Positions 20,880-29,291 are shown, counted from the first letter of the stretch. The stretch is 64,000 bases of DNA from Ruegeria arenilitoris (GCF_013032855.1 NZ_WQDA01000003.1:186001-250000); one strand, 5' to 3'. Translations and numbers: made by a program. Notes: generated by a model not told the origin, from the letters alone.

Positions 20880-21358
20880 CCCAGACAGACACGCCGAAAC
20901 CGGCAAACCGGAAACGCCTGATGAAATCCGCCGCGCGGCTGTATGCCGTGCAGGCGCTGTTCCAGATGGAGCAGTCGGGCCAGACGACCGAGCAGGTGGT
21001 CAACGAGTTTCTGGATCACCGGTTCGGCGCGGTCTACGAGGGCGACGAGATGTTGGAAGGCGACAGCACGCTGTTTCGCAAGCTGGTGGATGATGCTGTG
21101 AACTATCAGGCGCCGATCGACCAGATGACCGACCGTGCGCTGGTGGCCAAGTGGCCGATCTCGCGCATCGACCCGACCCTGCGGGCACTGTTCCGCGCGG
21201 CCGGCGCCGAGCTGAGCCAGAGCGACACGCCGCCCAAGGTGGTCATCACCGAATTCGTCGACGTGGCGCGTGCCTTCTTCCCCAAAGGAAAAGAGCCGAA
21301 ATTCGTCAACGCGGTACTGGATCACATGGCCCGCGAGGCCAAGCCCGAGGCGTTCTGA
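20876..21358 (+). CDS. nusB: Transcription antitermination factor NusB
   Basis: NusB (160 aa) binds boxA RNA with NusE (ribosomal protein S10) and promotes antitermination in rRNA operons. The family pattern is present: AARLYAVQALFQMEQSG at the start and PPKVVITEFVDVARAFF followed by KFVNAVLDHMA at the end. The alphaproteobacterial N-terminal extension is short and basic. Coupling to ribH is the conserved ribH-nusB arrangement. Confidence 0.95.
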   Translation: MTQTDTPKPANRKRLMKSAARLYAVQALFQMEQSGQTTEQVVNEFLDHRFGAVYEGDEMLEGDSTLFRKLVDDAVNYQAPIDQMTDRALVAKWPISRIDPTLRALFRAAGAELSQSDTPPKVVITEFVDVARAFFPKGKEPKFVNAVLDHMAREAKPEAF

Positions 21359-21425
21359 CGCGCCACGGGCGATTTTACCCGGCATAAAATTGCGCTAGAC
21401 TCCTGTCGTGTGAAGGAGGTGCGTC

Positions 21426-21722
21426 ATGCCGAAACTGATCCGTCTTTACATCACCCAGGTCGCGCTCGGCTTTGTGATCTCGGCTGTGTTTGTCGCGGTG
21501 CTGCTGCTTTTGAACGTGGCCAACCTGCGTCACCTCATCACCGGGTCCGACATCGGCTTTATCGCGCTGATCATGATCTGGTTCATGAACGGGATCGTCT
21601 TTGCAGGCGTCCAATTCGCCTATGCGATCATGAGCATGGCCGAAAAGCCCAAAGGCCCGCGTGGAGGCACGCCGGTCGCGGTCAAGTTGGAACCCGTGCG
21701 CGTTGAAGCGCGCCGGTCGTGA
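21426..21722 (+). CDS. Small inner-membrane protein of unknown function
   Basis: This 98-aa protein has two clear hydrophobic segments (about residues 10-32 and 41-72), with a charged C-terminal tail rich in Pro, Lys and Arg. It probably sits in the inner membrane. A near-perfect ribosome-binding site (GAAGGAGGT, 21412-21420) precedes the ATG. It lies 67 bases after nusB and may be co-transcribed with it. No family was recognised. Confidence 0.75.
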   Translation: MPKLIRLYITQVALGFVISAVFVAVLLLLNVANLRHLITGSDIGFIALIMIWFMNGIVFAGVQFAYAIMSMAEKPKGPRGGTPVAVKLEPVRVEARRS

Positions 21723-21806
21723 CAGGTGGTTCCTGGCGCTTGCAATTGGTCTGCCCCTGACATTTGATGCGCAAGCGTATCGTATTGTCCATGAAAGACC
21801 GTTTCC

Positions 21807-23189
21807 TTGACCAAGCCAAGTTATGAAGACGTCATCAATTCGCCGGCGTTTCTGGATGATCTGTCAAGTTTGAATCAGGCGATTACGGACGGGCTGAAAC
21901 AAGCAGGCGAGCCAGTCGCGATCAATGGAAACGTGTGCTATGCACACATGCAAGAAAACTTTCACAAATCCGACCTCGCGCCATCGATGGAGCCGAAACG
22001 GCGTACCCTTCACCGGCTGGCACAGGAAAGCAATTGCTTTGCCGAGGTCGGAGTGGCGGGCGGCCACGCGGGTCTGTTGGCGCTGCACTCGAACCCCGGT
22101 TTGAAGTATATCGGCATCGACCTTGGGCAGCGTTTGCGCGCCTCGTGGCCGCCGGTCGACATCTACGTGCCGATCGCATTCCGATGGTTCGAAAACCGTT
22201 TCCCGGATCGCGTGAAGTTCTACCTCAGGCCAGCGATCGAAGGGCTTGAGCATGCGGTTCAGGATGGGCCGTTCGGCCCGATCGACCTGTTGCACTTGGA
22301 TGCGCAGAAGAACAGCAGGGTCGCCGAGCTGGATGCGGTCTGGTCTGGCCTGGCTGACAGATGCTACTTGATTCAGGGAGACAACCGAAATGGCCATGTG
22401 CAGACAAGCTCGGCCCGTTTGGTCCAGCAAGGGCGCGCGCGGCCGGTCAACCTGATTGGACCGGAAACCCTGCACAGCGCGAATTTCGGCCTTTTGGAGA
22501 CTGGTCCGGGCGTGGCGCGCAACGCACTCAGCCTGGACGGGCTTGCCCATCAGCGCATTCTCGTGTGCGTGTGCCATCAGGATGATGAAACGCTGTTTGC
22601 CGGCTCACTTCTGGCGCATCTCAAGGAGCGTGCCGAAGTTGTCGTTGCAAGCTTTTTCCGGCCTGCATCCAACCGTCGAGACACCAATACGCGCGAGGCC
22701 GCGATGCAACAGGTGTGCGACCTGATTGGTGCCACCCGGGTGCAACTGCCCTTTGCGGTCGAAAGTGATTATCCAAGGCTGCGCCGTTTTATTCGCATGC
22801 CAACCGGCGATGGCATGCCAGAACCTGAAATCGTCCGGCCACTGCGCCGCCATCCGTTGTTTGGACTGTTATCCGGATCCGCCTATGCGTTGATGAAGCA
22901 GTTCGCGCCGACAACCGTCATCACTCACAACCGAGTTGGCGAATACGGGCATGTCGAACACGTACTGTTGCATCATGCGGTCAGGCAGGCATCTGCACGG
23001 TACACGGACGCCCAGATGTTGACGTTTGGATTCAACCTGCCAGCGGCAGATTTGACTGTGCCAAGCCTGCCGGATCAAAAAAACAGGATGTTTGACTGCT
23101 ATATGCCGCAATGGAACGGGCGCAGGCTTTATGATTTTGCTCTGGATGACGAAACCTTCGCACGGGTCGATCCGCAAGAAATCCCCTGA
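21807..23189 (+). CDS. Methyltransferase-like / PIG-L deacetylase fusion
   Basis: This 460-aa protein joins two domains. Residues 1-240 resemble a class I SAM methyltransferase: EVGVAGGHAGLLAL (80-93) is like motif I, and YIGIDLG (101-107) follows. Residues 250-460 form a PIG-L family zinc deacetylase, with the metal motif HQDDE (257-261) and the GHVEH histidine pair (382 and 385); relatives remove N-acetyl groups from sugars such as GlcNAc-lipids. The only in-frame start near the top is a TTG at 21807 with a weak ribosome-binding site. Base composition seems lower in GC than the neighbours. It may act on the same glycan as the genes at 25-31 kb, but that is inference. Confidence 0.75.
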   Translation: MTKPSYEDVINSPAFLDDLSSLNQAITDGLKQAGEPVAINGNVCYAHMQENFHKSDLAPSMEPKRRTLHRLAQESNCFAEVGVAGGHAGLLALHSNPGLKYIGIDLGQRLRASWPPVDIYVPIAFRWFENRFPDRVKFYLRPAIEGLEHAVQDGPFGPIDLLHLDAQKNSRVAELDAVWSGLADRCYLIQGDNRNGHVQTSSARLVQQGRARPVNLIGPETLHSANFGLLETGPGVARNALSLDGLAHQRILVCVCHQDDETLFAGSLLAHLKERAEVVVASFFRPASNRRDTNTREAAMQQVCDLIGATRVQLPFAVESDYPRLRRFIRMPTGDGMPEPEIVRPLRRHPLFGLLSGSAYALMKQFAPTTVITHNRVGEYGHVEHVLLHHAVRQASARYTDAQMLTFGFNLPAADLTVPSLPDQKNRMFDCYMPQWNGRRLYDFALDDETFARVDPQEIP

Positions 23190-23538
23190 TCAGAAGGCGG
23201 CGGGACCACCAGGCAACCGTGCGGTTTTGATTCCCGAGGACCTGTATGTACAGGTGGGCGCCAGGTAAACGGGCCAGGACCCGAACAGAGCCAGCTCCCT
23301 CGGAATTGCTTAAGGCCACCGGAATGCTACCAGTCACGAGAAGGGCAGAACCCGCCAAGCGCCTAAGTAGGGCGCAACACTCAGTTGCACAAGGGGCATG
23401 CTCAACAGTTTTTGGTCTGGGTCGTGCGGAAGTTGATTGTAGGGGCAAATCTTGGGCATGCGGGCCGGGTCAGATCCGGGATGATGATCAAAACCTGCCA
23501 ACTTGACAATTTGTTCACTAATTGTTCACACTCTGCGC
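23190..23538. other. 349-bp gap with hairpins and the LexA box
   Basis: No protein-coding signal is evident here. It contains a perfect palindrome ACCTGTATGTACAGGT (23240-23255), two adjacent small hairpins around 23363-23396 (GCGCC/GGCGC, then GCAAC-ACTCA-GTTGC), and, at the right end, the mmcB promoter with its LexA box. The first 300 bases could hold a small RNA, but I recognise none of the common families (SRP RNA, RNase P RNA, tmRNA). Confidence 0.35.
23513..23527 (+). promoter_or_regulatory. LexA (SOS) box upstream of mmcB
   Basis: GTTC (23513-23516), exactly seven bases, then GTTC (23524-23527) reproduces the alphaproteobacterial LexA box GTTC-N7-GTTC. It sits just downstream of a TTGACA -35-like hexamer (23503-23508), where a bound repressor would block RNA polymerase, and 12 bases before the mmcB start. 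It predicts DNA-damage induction of mmcB. Confidence 0.75.
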
Positions 23539-23970
23539 ATGACAGTTGAACTTCAGCCCGGACAAAGACTGGCCAGGGGTGTCTCTCGGCACCTTGTGAC
23601 GCACGGCTTTGTTTCGATTGAGGAATTCGTCCCGACCCGCGGGTTGCGCGTTGACGTCATGGGGTTGGGGCCAAAGGGCGAGCTTTGGGTGATCGAGTGC
23701 AAGTCAAGCCGGGCCGACTATATGTCCGATTCGAAGTGGCAGGGTTATCTGGATTGGTGCGACCGCTTCTTCTGGGCGGTGGACACGGACTTTCCCACCG
23801 AGCTGCTGCCCGCTGAAACCGGACTTATCATTGCGGATGCTTATGACGCCGAGATTATCCGCATGTCCCCCGAGACCAAGTTGGCCGGGGCAAGACGCAA
23901 AAAGATGATCCAGAAATTTGCCATGGACGCCGCGCGACGGTTGCACGGCCTGCGTGATCCGCGGCTTTGA
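23539..23970 (+). CDS. mmcB: MmcB family DNA repair protein
   Basis: This 143-aa protein belongs to the MmcB family, small predicted PD-(D/E)XK-fold proteins that protect Caulobacter from mitomycin C and UV damage. The nuclease-like core is visible: Asp39 (LRVDVMGLG), Glu53 and Lys55 (VIECKSSRADY). The ATG at 23539 matches the family N-terminus. The upstream LexA box agrees with SOS control known for this family in Alphaproteobacteria. The biochemical activity is not established. Confidence 0.87.
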   Translation: MTVELQPGQRLARGVSRHLVTHGFVSIEEFVPTRGLRVDVMGLGPKGELWVIECKSSRADYMSDSKWQGYLDWCDRFFWAVDTDFPTELLPAETGLIIADAYDAEIIRMSPETKLAGARRKKMIQKFAMDAARRLHGLRDPRL

Positions 23971-23972
23971 TT

Positions 23973-24161
23973 TCAGCCTTTGACGGCGCGTGCCGCTTGT
24001 GCTGCGGCGCGGATCTCGTCGGCGATTTCCTCGGCTTCTTCCGGGTCGAAATCCATGGGGATTTCCAGCTCGCCCGCCTCGATGAACAGGCGTACCATTC
24101 CATGGTCGGTCGGACCGATCTGAAGGTTCGCTTCGATGTCACGTTCGGTATTGATGCCCAT
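23973..24161 (-). CDS. Small conserved protein (possibly DUF6324)
   Basis: This 62-aa acidic protein starts at an ATG at 24161 preceded by GAGGCGAG. It contains the segment IGPTDHGMVRLFIEAGELEI and then an acidic helix DFDPEEAEEIADEIRAAAQAA. I believe it corresponds to a small Rhodobacterales family (DUF6324) of unknown function, but could not check. It converges on mmcB with a two-base gap and is divergent from the acetyltransferase gene. The frame stays open upstream, but only over the other gene's start. Confidence 0.75.
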   Translation of the reverse strand: MGINTERDIEANLQIGPTDHGMVRLFIEAGELEIPMDFDPEEAEEIADEIRAAAQAARAVKG

Positions 24162-24231
24162 TCTCGCCTCCGGGGACTGAGCGTTTCTGCTAGCCTGCAA
24201 CGCAATGGGAATCAAGCGGAGTGTGTGGCCG

Positions 24232-24723
24232 ATGCTGCAAGGGGACAATGCTGAGATCCGGCCGTTTCGCGAAGATGACCGCGATTGGCTGGTCGAGCGC
24301 CACGGAACACTTTACGCGCGGGATGAAGGATTTGACGAGAGCTTCGCTCCGCTGGTGGCCCGTATTCTGGACGAATTTGTCGCCGGGCATGATCCCCAAC
24401 GCGAGAGGGGATGGATCGTTGAAAGTGACGGAAAGCGCCTTGGTAGTATTTTCTGTGTCGCGCAGGATGAAACTACCGCCAAACTGCGGCTTTTTTTGCT
24501 GGAACCCGACGCGCGGGGCAGGGGACTTGGGGCGCGGCTTTTGATGACATGCATGGATTTTGCACGATCCGCGGGCTATGCGTCGATGGTGTTGTGGACC
24601 CACGAAAGCCACAGGGCTGCCTGCAAGCTGTACCAAGCGTATGGATGGCGCCTGACCGACAGCAAACCGGTTCATTCCTTCGGCGTCGATCTCATCGAAC
24701 AAAGCTGGTCAATTCGACTTTAA
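24232..24723 (+). CDS. GNAT family N-acetyltransferase
   Basis: This protein (163 aa from the chosen start) has a GNAT acetyltransferase fold. Motif A, which binds acetyl-CoA, is clear in LEPDARGRGLGARLLMTCMDFA, and motif B follows in the AACKLYQAYGW segment. The substrate is unknown. An in-frame ATG at 24205 gives 172 aa but has no ribosome-binding site; the ATG at 24232 follows GCGGAG, about ten bases away. It stands alone between a divergent 62-aa gene and tRNA-His. Confidence 0.83.
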   Translation: MLQGDNAEIRPFREDDRDWLVERHGTLYARDEGFDESFAPLVARILDEFVAGHDPQRERGWIVESDGKRLGSIFCVAQDETTAKLRLFLLEPDARGRGLGARLLMTCMDFARSAGYASMVLWTHESHRAACKLYQAYGWRLTDSKPVHSFGVDLIEQSWSIRL

Positions 24724-24770
24724 GGCTCTTGCAATCCCCGAACGCGTTCGTTAAATCGCCCCTCACGAGT

Positions 24771-24847
24771 GCCGCCTTAGCTCAGTTGGTTAGAGCGCTG
24801 GATTGTGGATCCAGAGGTCCCCTGTTCAAGCCAGGGAGGCGGTACCA
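24771..24847 (+). tRNA. tRNA-His (anticodon GTG)
   Basis: The cloverleaf folds fully: acceptor GCCGCCT/AGGCGGT, D-arm, anticodon stem CTGGA/TCCAG with loop TTGTGGA (GTG anticodon at 24805-24807), variable loop AGGTC, T-arm CCCTG/CAGGG, and encoded CCA (24845-24847). Base 1 is G paired with U72 as a wobble, the discriminator is A73, and the encoded base at -1 is T. So it lacks the G-1:C73 pair that marks tRNA-His in most bacteria, as known for Caulobacter and related Alphaproteobacteria with a divergent histidyl-tRNA synthetase. Confidence 0.97.
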
Positions 24848-25211
24848 TCTCCCCTCGACAAGACTGCTCGTCCGCCGCTTTTGACGTGCGCTGTTTTTCC
24901 GTTAGTAGGGTTGGGATTAACGAGGCCGGTCGCAAGAGATTTGCGGTGCAACTGGCGGAATTAGTTTGGTTTTTACTGGTCCCTTTTACGCCGTAACCCA
25001 AAATTCTGGGATTATTTGAGAGGGCAATCGACTCCAGATGGGACCTGTCGTCTGCTTCCGTGGTGCTTAGGGCGCTTGCGTCCGAAGGTCGGTTACACGT
25101 GTAGCGGTGCACCAGTGGGCCCAGACATTCCCCCGTACGGAATTCGACCCTCGCAGCATTGGTGCGCTTTGTGTAAGAAGAAGGTCAAAGGCAGTTCGGG
25201 AACAGGCGTAA
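24848..25211. other. Non-coding gap between tRNA-His and the glycan cluster
   Basis: About 360 bases show no convincing gene. Base composition is visibly lower in GC in the first half (24985-25020 is AT-rich). A GCGGAATTAG stretch near 24956 looks faintly tRNA-like but does not fold. I saw no copy of the tRNA 3' end and no integrase, so an attachment site is not supported. The promoter of the glycan cluster must lie here. Confidence 0.4.
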
Positions 25212-26195
25212 ATGTCTCAGACCATTACCGTATTCACGACGATGAAAAACGAAGGCCCCTACATGCTGGAGTGGGTCGCGTTTCATCGGACTTTGGGCGT
25301 CGATCATTTTGTGATCTTCACCAATGACTGTGAGGACGGTACCGATAGAATTGCACAACGGCTTGAGCAGATGGGTTTGGCATCCCACGTCCCGAATGCT
25401 GTGCCTGAGGGTGGAAACCCCCAGCACCAGATGCTCCGGCGGGCACGGCGACATCCTAGGGTCAAAGAAGCCGATTGGCTGATGTGCCTTGATGTCGATG
25501 AGTTTTGGAACATTCGATGCGGCGACAACAGCTTCGCGGCCTTGATTGATGCCGTCGAACAGAAGGCAGGACAATCGGTGGACGCCATTTCGTTCGCATG
25601 GCGGTTGTTTGGGACGTCGGGCAATATCAGTTTTGACGACACGCCCGTGACACGGTCATTTTGCATGGCCGATCAGGAGTTTCCCTATCATTCGGGTCGC
25701 GCATATGGTCTGAAAACGCTGTTTCGGAACAATGGCAAGTTCACTCGGTTCGGACCGCACAGACCCAAGGGCATTGAAGAGGGCAAAGAGGCCGAGGTCG
25801 CATGGTCGGACGCGGGCGGAAATCTGTTTCCGGCCGAGAATGTCGGTTGGCGCGCTTGGCGGAATTTCGACCATTCCTTCGGACGGCTCCATCATTATTC
25901 CGTTCGATCTCTGGATGGCTTTCTTATCAAGCGGGACCGGGGGCGGACCAACCACGTAAAGGTGGATCAGGGGCAATCCTACTGGTCGGACATGAATGCA
26001 AACAAGGTTCAGGACACCTCGATCCAGCCGATCGCCCAGCGTGCAGCACCGTTGCTTGACGAACTCAAATCGGACCCCGAACTGCGTGAATTGCACGAAC
26101 AGGCCTGCGACTGGCACCGCGCCAAGATAGCCGAGATCAAGTTGCGCCCCGATTGGGTGGAGTTCCGGTCTTGGCTGGCCGACAATCTGGTGTGA
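25212..26195 (+). CDS. Family 2-like glycosyltransferase
   Basis: This 327-aa protein resembles the GT2-like (Glyco_tranf_2_4) enzymes common in Roseobacters. It has the family start TMKNEGPYMLEWVAFHR, the TNDCEDGTD nucleotide-binding segment, and the metal-binding motif LDVDEFW (Asp94-Asp96). There is no signal peptide or membrane segment, so it should act in the cytoplasm on nucleotide-sugars; the sugar and acceptor are unknown. The gene at 29292 is a clear paralogue. Its stop nearly touches the start of the next gene, which suggests one operon. Confidence 0.85.
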   Translation: MSQTITVFTTMKNEGPYMLEWVAFHRTLGVDHFVIFTNDCEDGTDRIAQRLEQMGLASHVPNAVPEGGNPQHQMLRRARRHPRVKEADWLMCLDVDEFWNIRCGDNSFAALIDAVEQKAGQSVDAISFAWRLFGTSGNISFDDTPVTRSFCMADQEFPYHSGRAYGLKTLFRNNGKFTRFGPHRPKGIEEGKEAEVAWSDAGGNLFPAENVGWRAWRNFDHSFGRLHHYSVRSLDGFLIKRDRGRTNHVKVDQGQSYWSDMNANKVQDTSIQPIAQRAAPLLDELKSDPELRELHEQACDWHRAKIAEIKLRPDWVEFRSWLADNLV

Positions 26196-26200
26196 CGGCC

Positions 26201-27136
26201 ATGGCGGACGATCTGACCAAAGCGCAGCTGCAACCTGATCACCCGGATCGGAAGACCGGCTATGAACGCATTCTGACCGATCCGCCTCCGCCTTGGTTTG
26301 TCGAGATTTATCCCGGCGGGGACGGGACGGGGTTTCTGCAAAAGCTCGACCGCCATTCGGTTCTATTCCACCAGCGTGACCCGGCGCGGCTGGTCATCAG
26401 TTTTGACAATATTGCAAATGCCAATGACCTGTCCTTTGCCCGCGAGCCGTGGGGCTGGAAGTTTTTCCGGGACGAGGGGTGGTCCCATCTGGGCGTGATC
26501 GCACGCACAAAGGCATGGTATCGCGACCCCGAAATCATCGGTTATTTCGAGGACAAGGCGCGCGAGGGGTTTTTTGACAAGTTCGATCAGGTCGTGTTTG
26601 CCGGGGCGTCCATGGGAGGGTTCGCCGCGTTGACCTTCTCAGCACTGGTGCCGGGTGCGATCGTCATTGCTTTCAATCCTCAGACCACATTGGACGAGCG
26701 GCGGGTCCCTTGGGAAACTCGCTATCGATTCGGTCGTGTCCAGGACTGGGATCTGCCGCTGAGTGACGCTGTCGAAACCGTTCAGGCCGCCGCCCGGGCC
26801 TATGTGTTTTACGACCCGTTCTTTGACTTGGACAGGCAACAGGTCACACGGCTGCAGGGCGGCAATGTCGTTCTTCTCAAAACCTGGTTCGCCAACCACT
26901 TCGCCGCACCCATGCTGCGGAAACTCAATCTTTTGAAGCCGGTGATGCAGCAGGCGATGCGTGGGACCCTGGAGCCGTCCGAGTACTACAAGATGATGCG
27001 TGCCCGACGGAGACTGCCGATCTACATGCGCGGTATTGAAGCCGTGGGCGAAGAACGTCACCCAAAGCTGGTAATGGCCGCCCGCCTGCGGTTCCGGGCC
27101 ATGCGCCGGGCTATGGCGGCAGGGGACGCGTCATGA
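26201..27136 (+). CDS. Alpha/beta-hydrolase-like protein in glycan cluster
   Basis: This 311-aa protein carries a nucleophile-elbow motif FAGASMGGFAAL around Ser137, which points to an alpha/beta-hydrolase fold, though the remaining triad residues cannot be assigned with confidence. It could be an esterase or acyltransferase acting on a glycan, but this is a guess from context. A GTG at 26192 overlapping the previous stop is an alternative start. The stop overlaps the ATG of the next gene (27133). Confidence 0.7.
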   Translation: MADDLTKAQLQPDHPDRKTGYERILTDPPPPWFVEIYPGGDGTGFLQKLDRHSVLFHQRDPARLVISFDNIANANDLSFAREPWGWKFFRDEGWSHLGVIARTKAWYRDPEIIGYFEDKAREGFFDKFDQVVFAGASMGGFAALTFSALVPGAIVIAFNPQTTLDERRVPWETRYRFGRVQDWDLPLSDAVETVQAAARAYVFYDPFFDLDRQQVTRLQGGNVVLLKTWFANHFAAPMLRKLNLLKPVMQQAMRGTLEPSEYYKMMRARRRLPIYMRGIEAVGEERHPKLVMAARLRFRAMRRAMAAGDAS

Positions 27137-29127
27137 CGCCCAAACGGGGCGTGTTCATCGGCCAGCGCAAGGACCGCATGGGCGCCCGACTGCTGATGAT
27201 GCTGACCTGCATACGCCTGGCCGAGGATTTTGACGCGGATTATCGGGTCAACTGGTTTCCACCGGGGGCCGATGCCCCCGAACTGGACAACCCGGAAGAG
27301 CTGTTCGATCCCGAATGGATCAAGTCTCACTTTCTGGATCAAAAAACCCACGATCGGCTGTCGAAAAATGCGCTGCCGGTCTGGAGCTTTTTGGGCGACG
27401 CGACGCCCGATCGGCTGATGGCGCATCTGGCCGCTGGCCGCTCGGTCTTGGTCGAAGAGGGATTCGAGGTTCTTGCCTTTCCTTGGGAGGATATTGAGGC
27501 GGTCCGCCCGCGCTACCGCGAGTTCATTCACCGTATCGGGTTCACTCCGCAAATCCGGCACATCATGGAGCTTGCCGATGCAAGGCTTTCGGGGCAGGGC
27601 GTTTCTGCCTACCATATCCGGCGCGGTGACATCCTGAACGCGCTGCCCTGGAAGCACACCACCTGGCCCGCAAAGATCGAGCCGGAAGAACTCTACGATA
27701 TGCATCTTTCCAAGAGGCAGGACCGGCCCGCGATCATGTTCTCGGACCAGCCCGAGCTGATTGCGCGGTTTCAAAAGCGTTACCCGAACCTGATGCAGAT
27801 GTCCGACATTGCGGACCTGTCGGGAATGACCCGAGCGCAGCGCGACTTTCTCGAGCTTTACGCGATGTCCCGGGCCGAGCAGGTGATCGCTCCGTTCATC
27901 TCGGCCTTTTCCATGGCGGCCGCACGGATATCGGGTCAGCAAAGACTGGTATTCCGCGATGTCCTGACCGAGGCCGAACTGGACGAGGCGAACGAAAACG
28001 TAATCCGGCGCGTGGCGCAAGGCCCCGAGACGTTTCTGAACCCGTCCGAGGCCGCCCATGTCTATGCCAAGGCAGCGCAATATCTGTGCGCCCAGGATCG
28101 GTGCCAAGAGGCTTATGATCTGGGCCAGCCGATCCTCGATGCCGGGGCGGACAACGCTTTTCTGCCCCTGTTGCAGGCGTTGAACGCGTTCTACCTGGGC
28201 AAGTGGAAGGAAAGCGAGCAGCTGGCCCGGGACGGGTTGGAAAACCCGCATCTTTGGCCCGAAGATCACGCGGTTCTGACCGCGTTGCGGGGGGCCATTC
28301 TTGGCGCCAGAAAGAAACGCTGGGCTGCCGGGCGTCATTTTGCAAAAGCGTTTTGGGCCAAGCCGTTGCGACCCGATGTCGTGGTTTTGGGTTCGCGCAT
28401 GCTGTACCGGGATCAACTGCCCGTTCGACTGTTTCCGCCTGTGGATTGGGCCTTGCAGCGAAGGTTGCGCCAACGTCGGTTTCCGCCGTTCAACAACCTG
28501 TACCTTGTCCAGCACAAGGTGATCGTGAGGGCGCCCTGCAATTTCGACATGATCCTGCTTGATTGGTCCGATCTTTCCCTGGACCAGCGCGCCAGGCGGC
28601 TGCAGGACAGCGGTCCGCGCCTGCAAGCTTTGCGAGCCGGGCTGACTGCGATCGACGACGTGCCAGAACAGGACCCCGCTGTGGAAAGCCTGTCATCGTT
28701 GCTGCAATGGCGCATGGGCGAGGTTGCCGTCGAGACGGCAATTGATGCCGCCCGGGACGTGGTTCTGCGGTGCCCTGACAACCCCCTGTACCACAAACGT
28801 CTTGCCGAGCTTTATGCGGATGCGGGTGACCGACGACAGGCGCGGTTGACAATGGCCGAGGCGCTGGCTTGTGACCCTGACAACGCGTTTCTGGTTTTCG
28901 CGATGGGGCAACTCTTGGCGCGCATCGGCGCCGAAGAGCAGGCCGAGGCGCAGATCCTGCACGCGGCCGAGCTGGACGACATCACCGCCGCCATTCAAGG
29001 GGCCGCGGGTCAGATTTGCCTGAAGCGTGGTGAAAAACAGCGGGCGCAGGTGTTTCTGCAACGGGCCAAGGCGTTGTGCCCAACCTACAAACGGTTTTCC
29101 AACCAGTTCAAAAGGGCAGAGGGGTAA
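27133..29127 (+). CDS. Fucosyltransferase-like protein with C-terminal repeat domain
   Basis: This 664-aa protein has an N-terminal half with AYHIRRGDILNALPWKH (His161-Asp166), the HxRxGD motif of GDP-fucose-using alpha-1,2/1,6-fucosyltransferases and NodZ-like enzymes, and a later segment SRAEQVIAPFISAFSMAAA like the conserved C-terminal motif of those enzymes. Residues about 300-660 are helical and repeat-like, with TPR-style pairs (PLYHKRLAELYADAGDRRQA, AFLVFAMGQLLARIGAEEQA). The fusion may tie sugar transfer to a partner protein or protein acceptor. Function beyond the fold is inferred. It overlaps the preceding gene by four bases. Confidence 0.72.
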   Translation: MTPKRGVFIGQRKDRMGARLLMMLTCIRLAEDFDADYRVNWFPPGADAPELDNPEELFDPEWIKSHFLDQKTHDRLSKNALPVWSFLGDATPDRLMAHLAAGRSVLVEEGFEVLAFPWEDIEAVRPRYREFIHRIGFTPQIRHIMELADARLSGQGVSAYHIRRGDILNALPWKHTTWPAKIEPEELYDMHLSKRQDRPAIMFSDQPELIARFQKRYPNLMQMSDIADLSGMTRAQRDFLELYAMSRAEQVIAPFISAFSMAAARISGQQRLVFRDVLTEAELDEANENVIRRVAQGPETFLNPSEAAHVYAKAAQYLCAQDRCQEAYDLGQPILDAGADNAFLPLLQALNAFYLGKWKESEQLARDGLENPHLWPEDHAVLTALRGAILGARKKRWAAGRHFAKAFWAKPLRPDVVVLGSRMLYRDQLPVRLFPPVDWALQRRLRQRRFPPFNNLYLVQHKVIVRAPCNFDMILLDWSDLSLDQRARRLQDSGPRLQALRAGLTAIDDVPEQDPAVESLSSLLQWRMGEVAVETAIDAARDVVLRCPDNPLYHKRLAELYADAGDRRQARLTMAEALACDPDNAFLVFAMGQLLARIGAEEQAEAQILHAAELDDITAAIQGAAGQICLKRGEKQRAQVFLQRAKALCPTYKRFSNQFKRAEG

Positions 29128-29291
29128 CATGCGGGCCTTTCACGATATCCAGCACCATTCAGGGTCATCTGTGTACAAACACGCCCAAGGTTTCGGCTTG
29201 GTCACCGCCTGCAATGGAATTACCTTGACGGGCAAACATTGGTCTTGCGTGCCCGCGTCCGGCCTGCATGGCACTAAAAATTGAGGCAAAA

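Noticed and set aside
24956..25005. Faint tRNA-like stretch (GCGGAATTAG)
   Set aside because: It does not fold into a cloverleaf and has no T-arm consensus.
24848..25211. Integration site at the tRNA-His 3' end
   Set aside because: No integrase and no repeated tRNA 3' end were seen in the window, so an island boundary is not shown.
27058..28626. 522-aa minus-strand open frame over the fucosyltransferase-like gene
   Set aside because: The plus-strand frame has motif support and coupled neighbours; the minus frame has none.
29129..29284. 51-codon plus-strand open frame between the fucosyltransferase-like gene and the next glycosyltransferase
   Set aside because: No ribosome-binding site of its own, no motif; more likely the leader of the gene at 29292.
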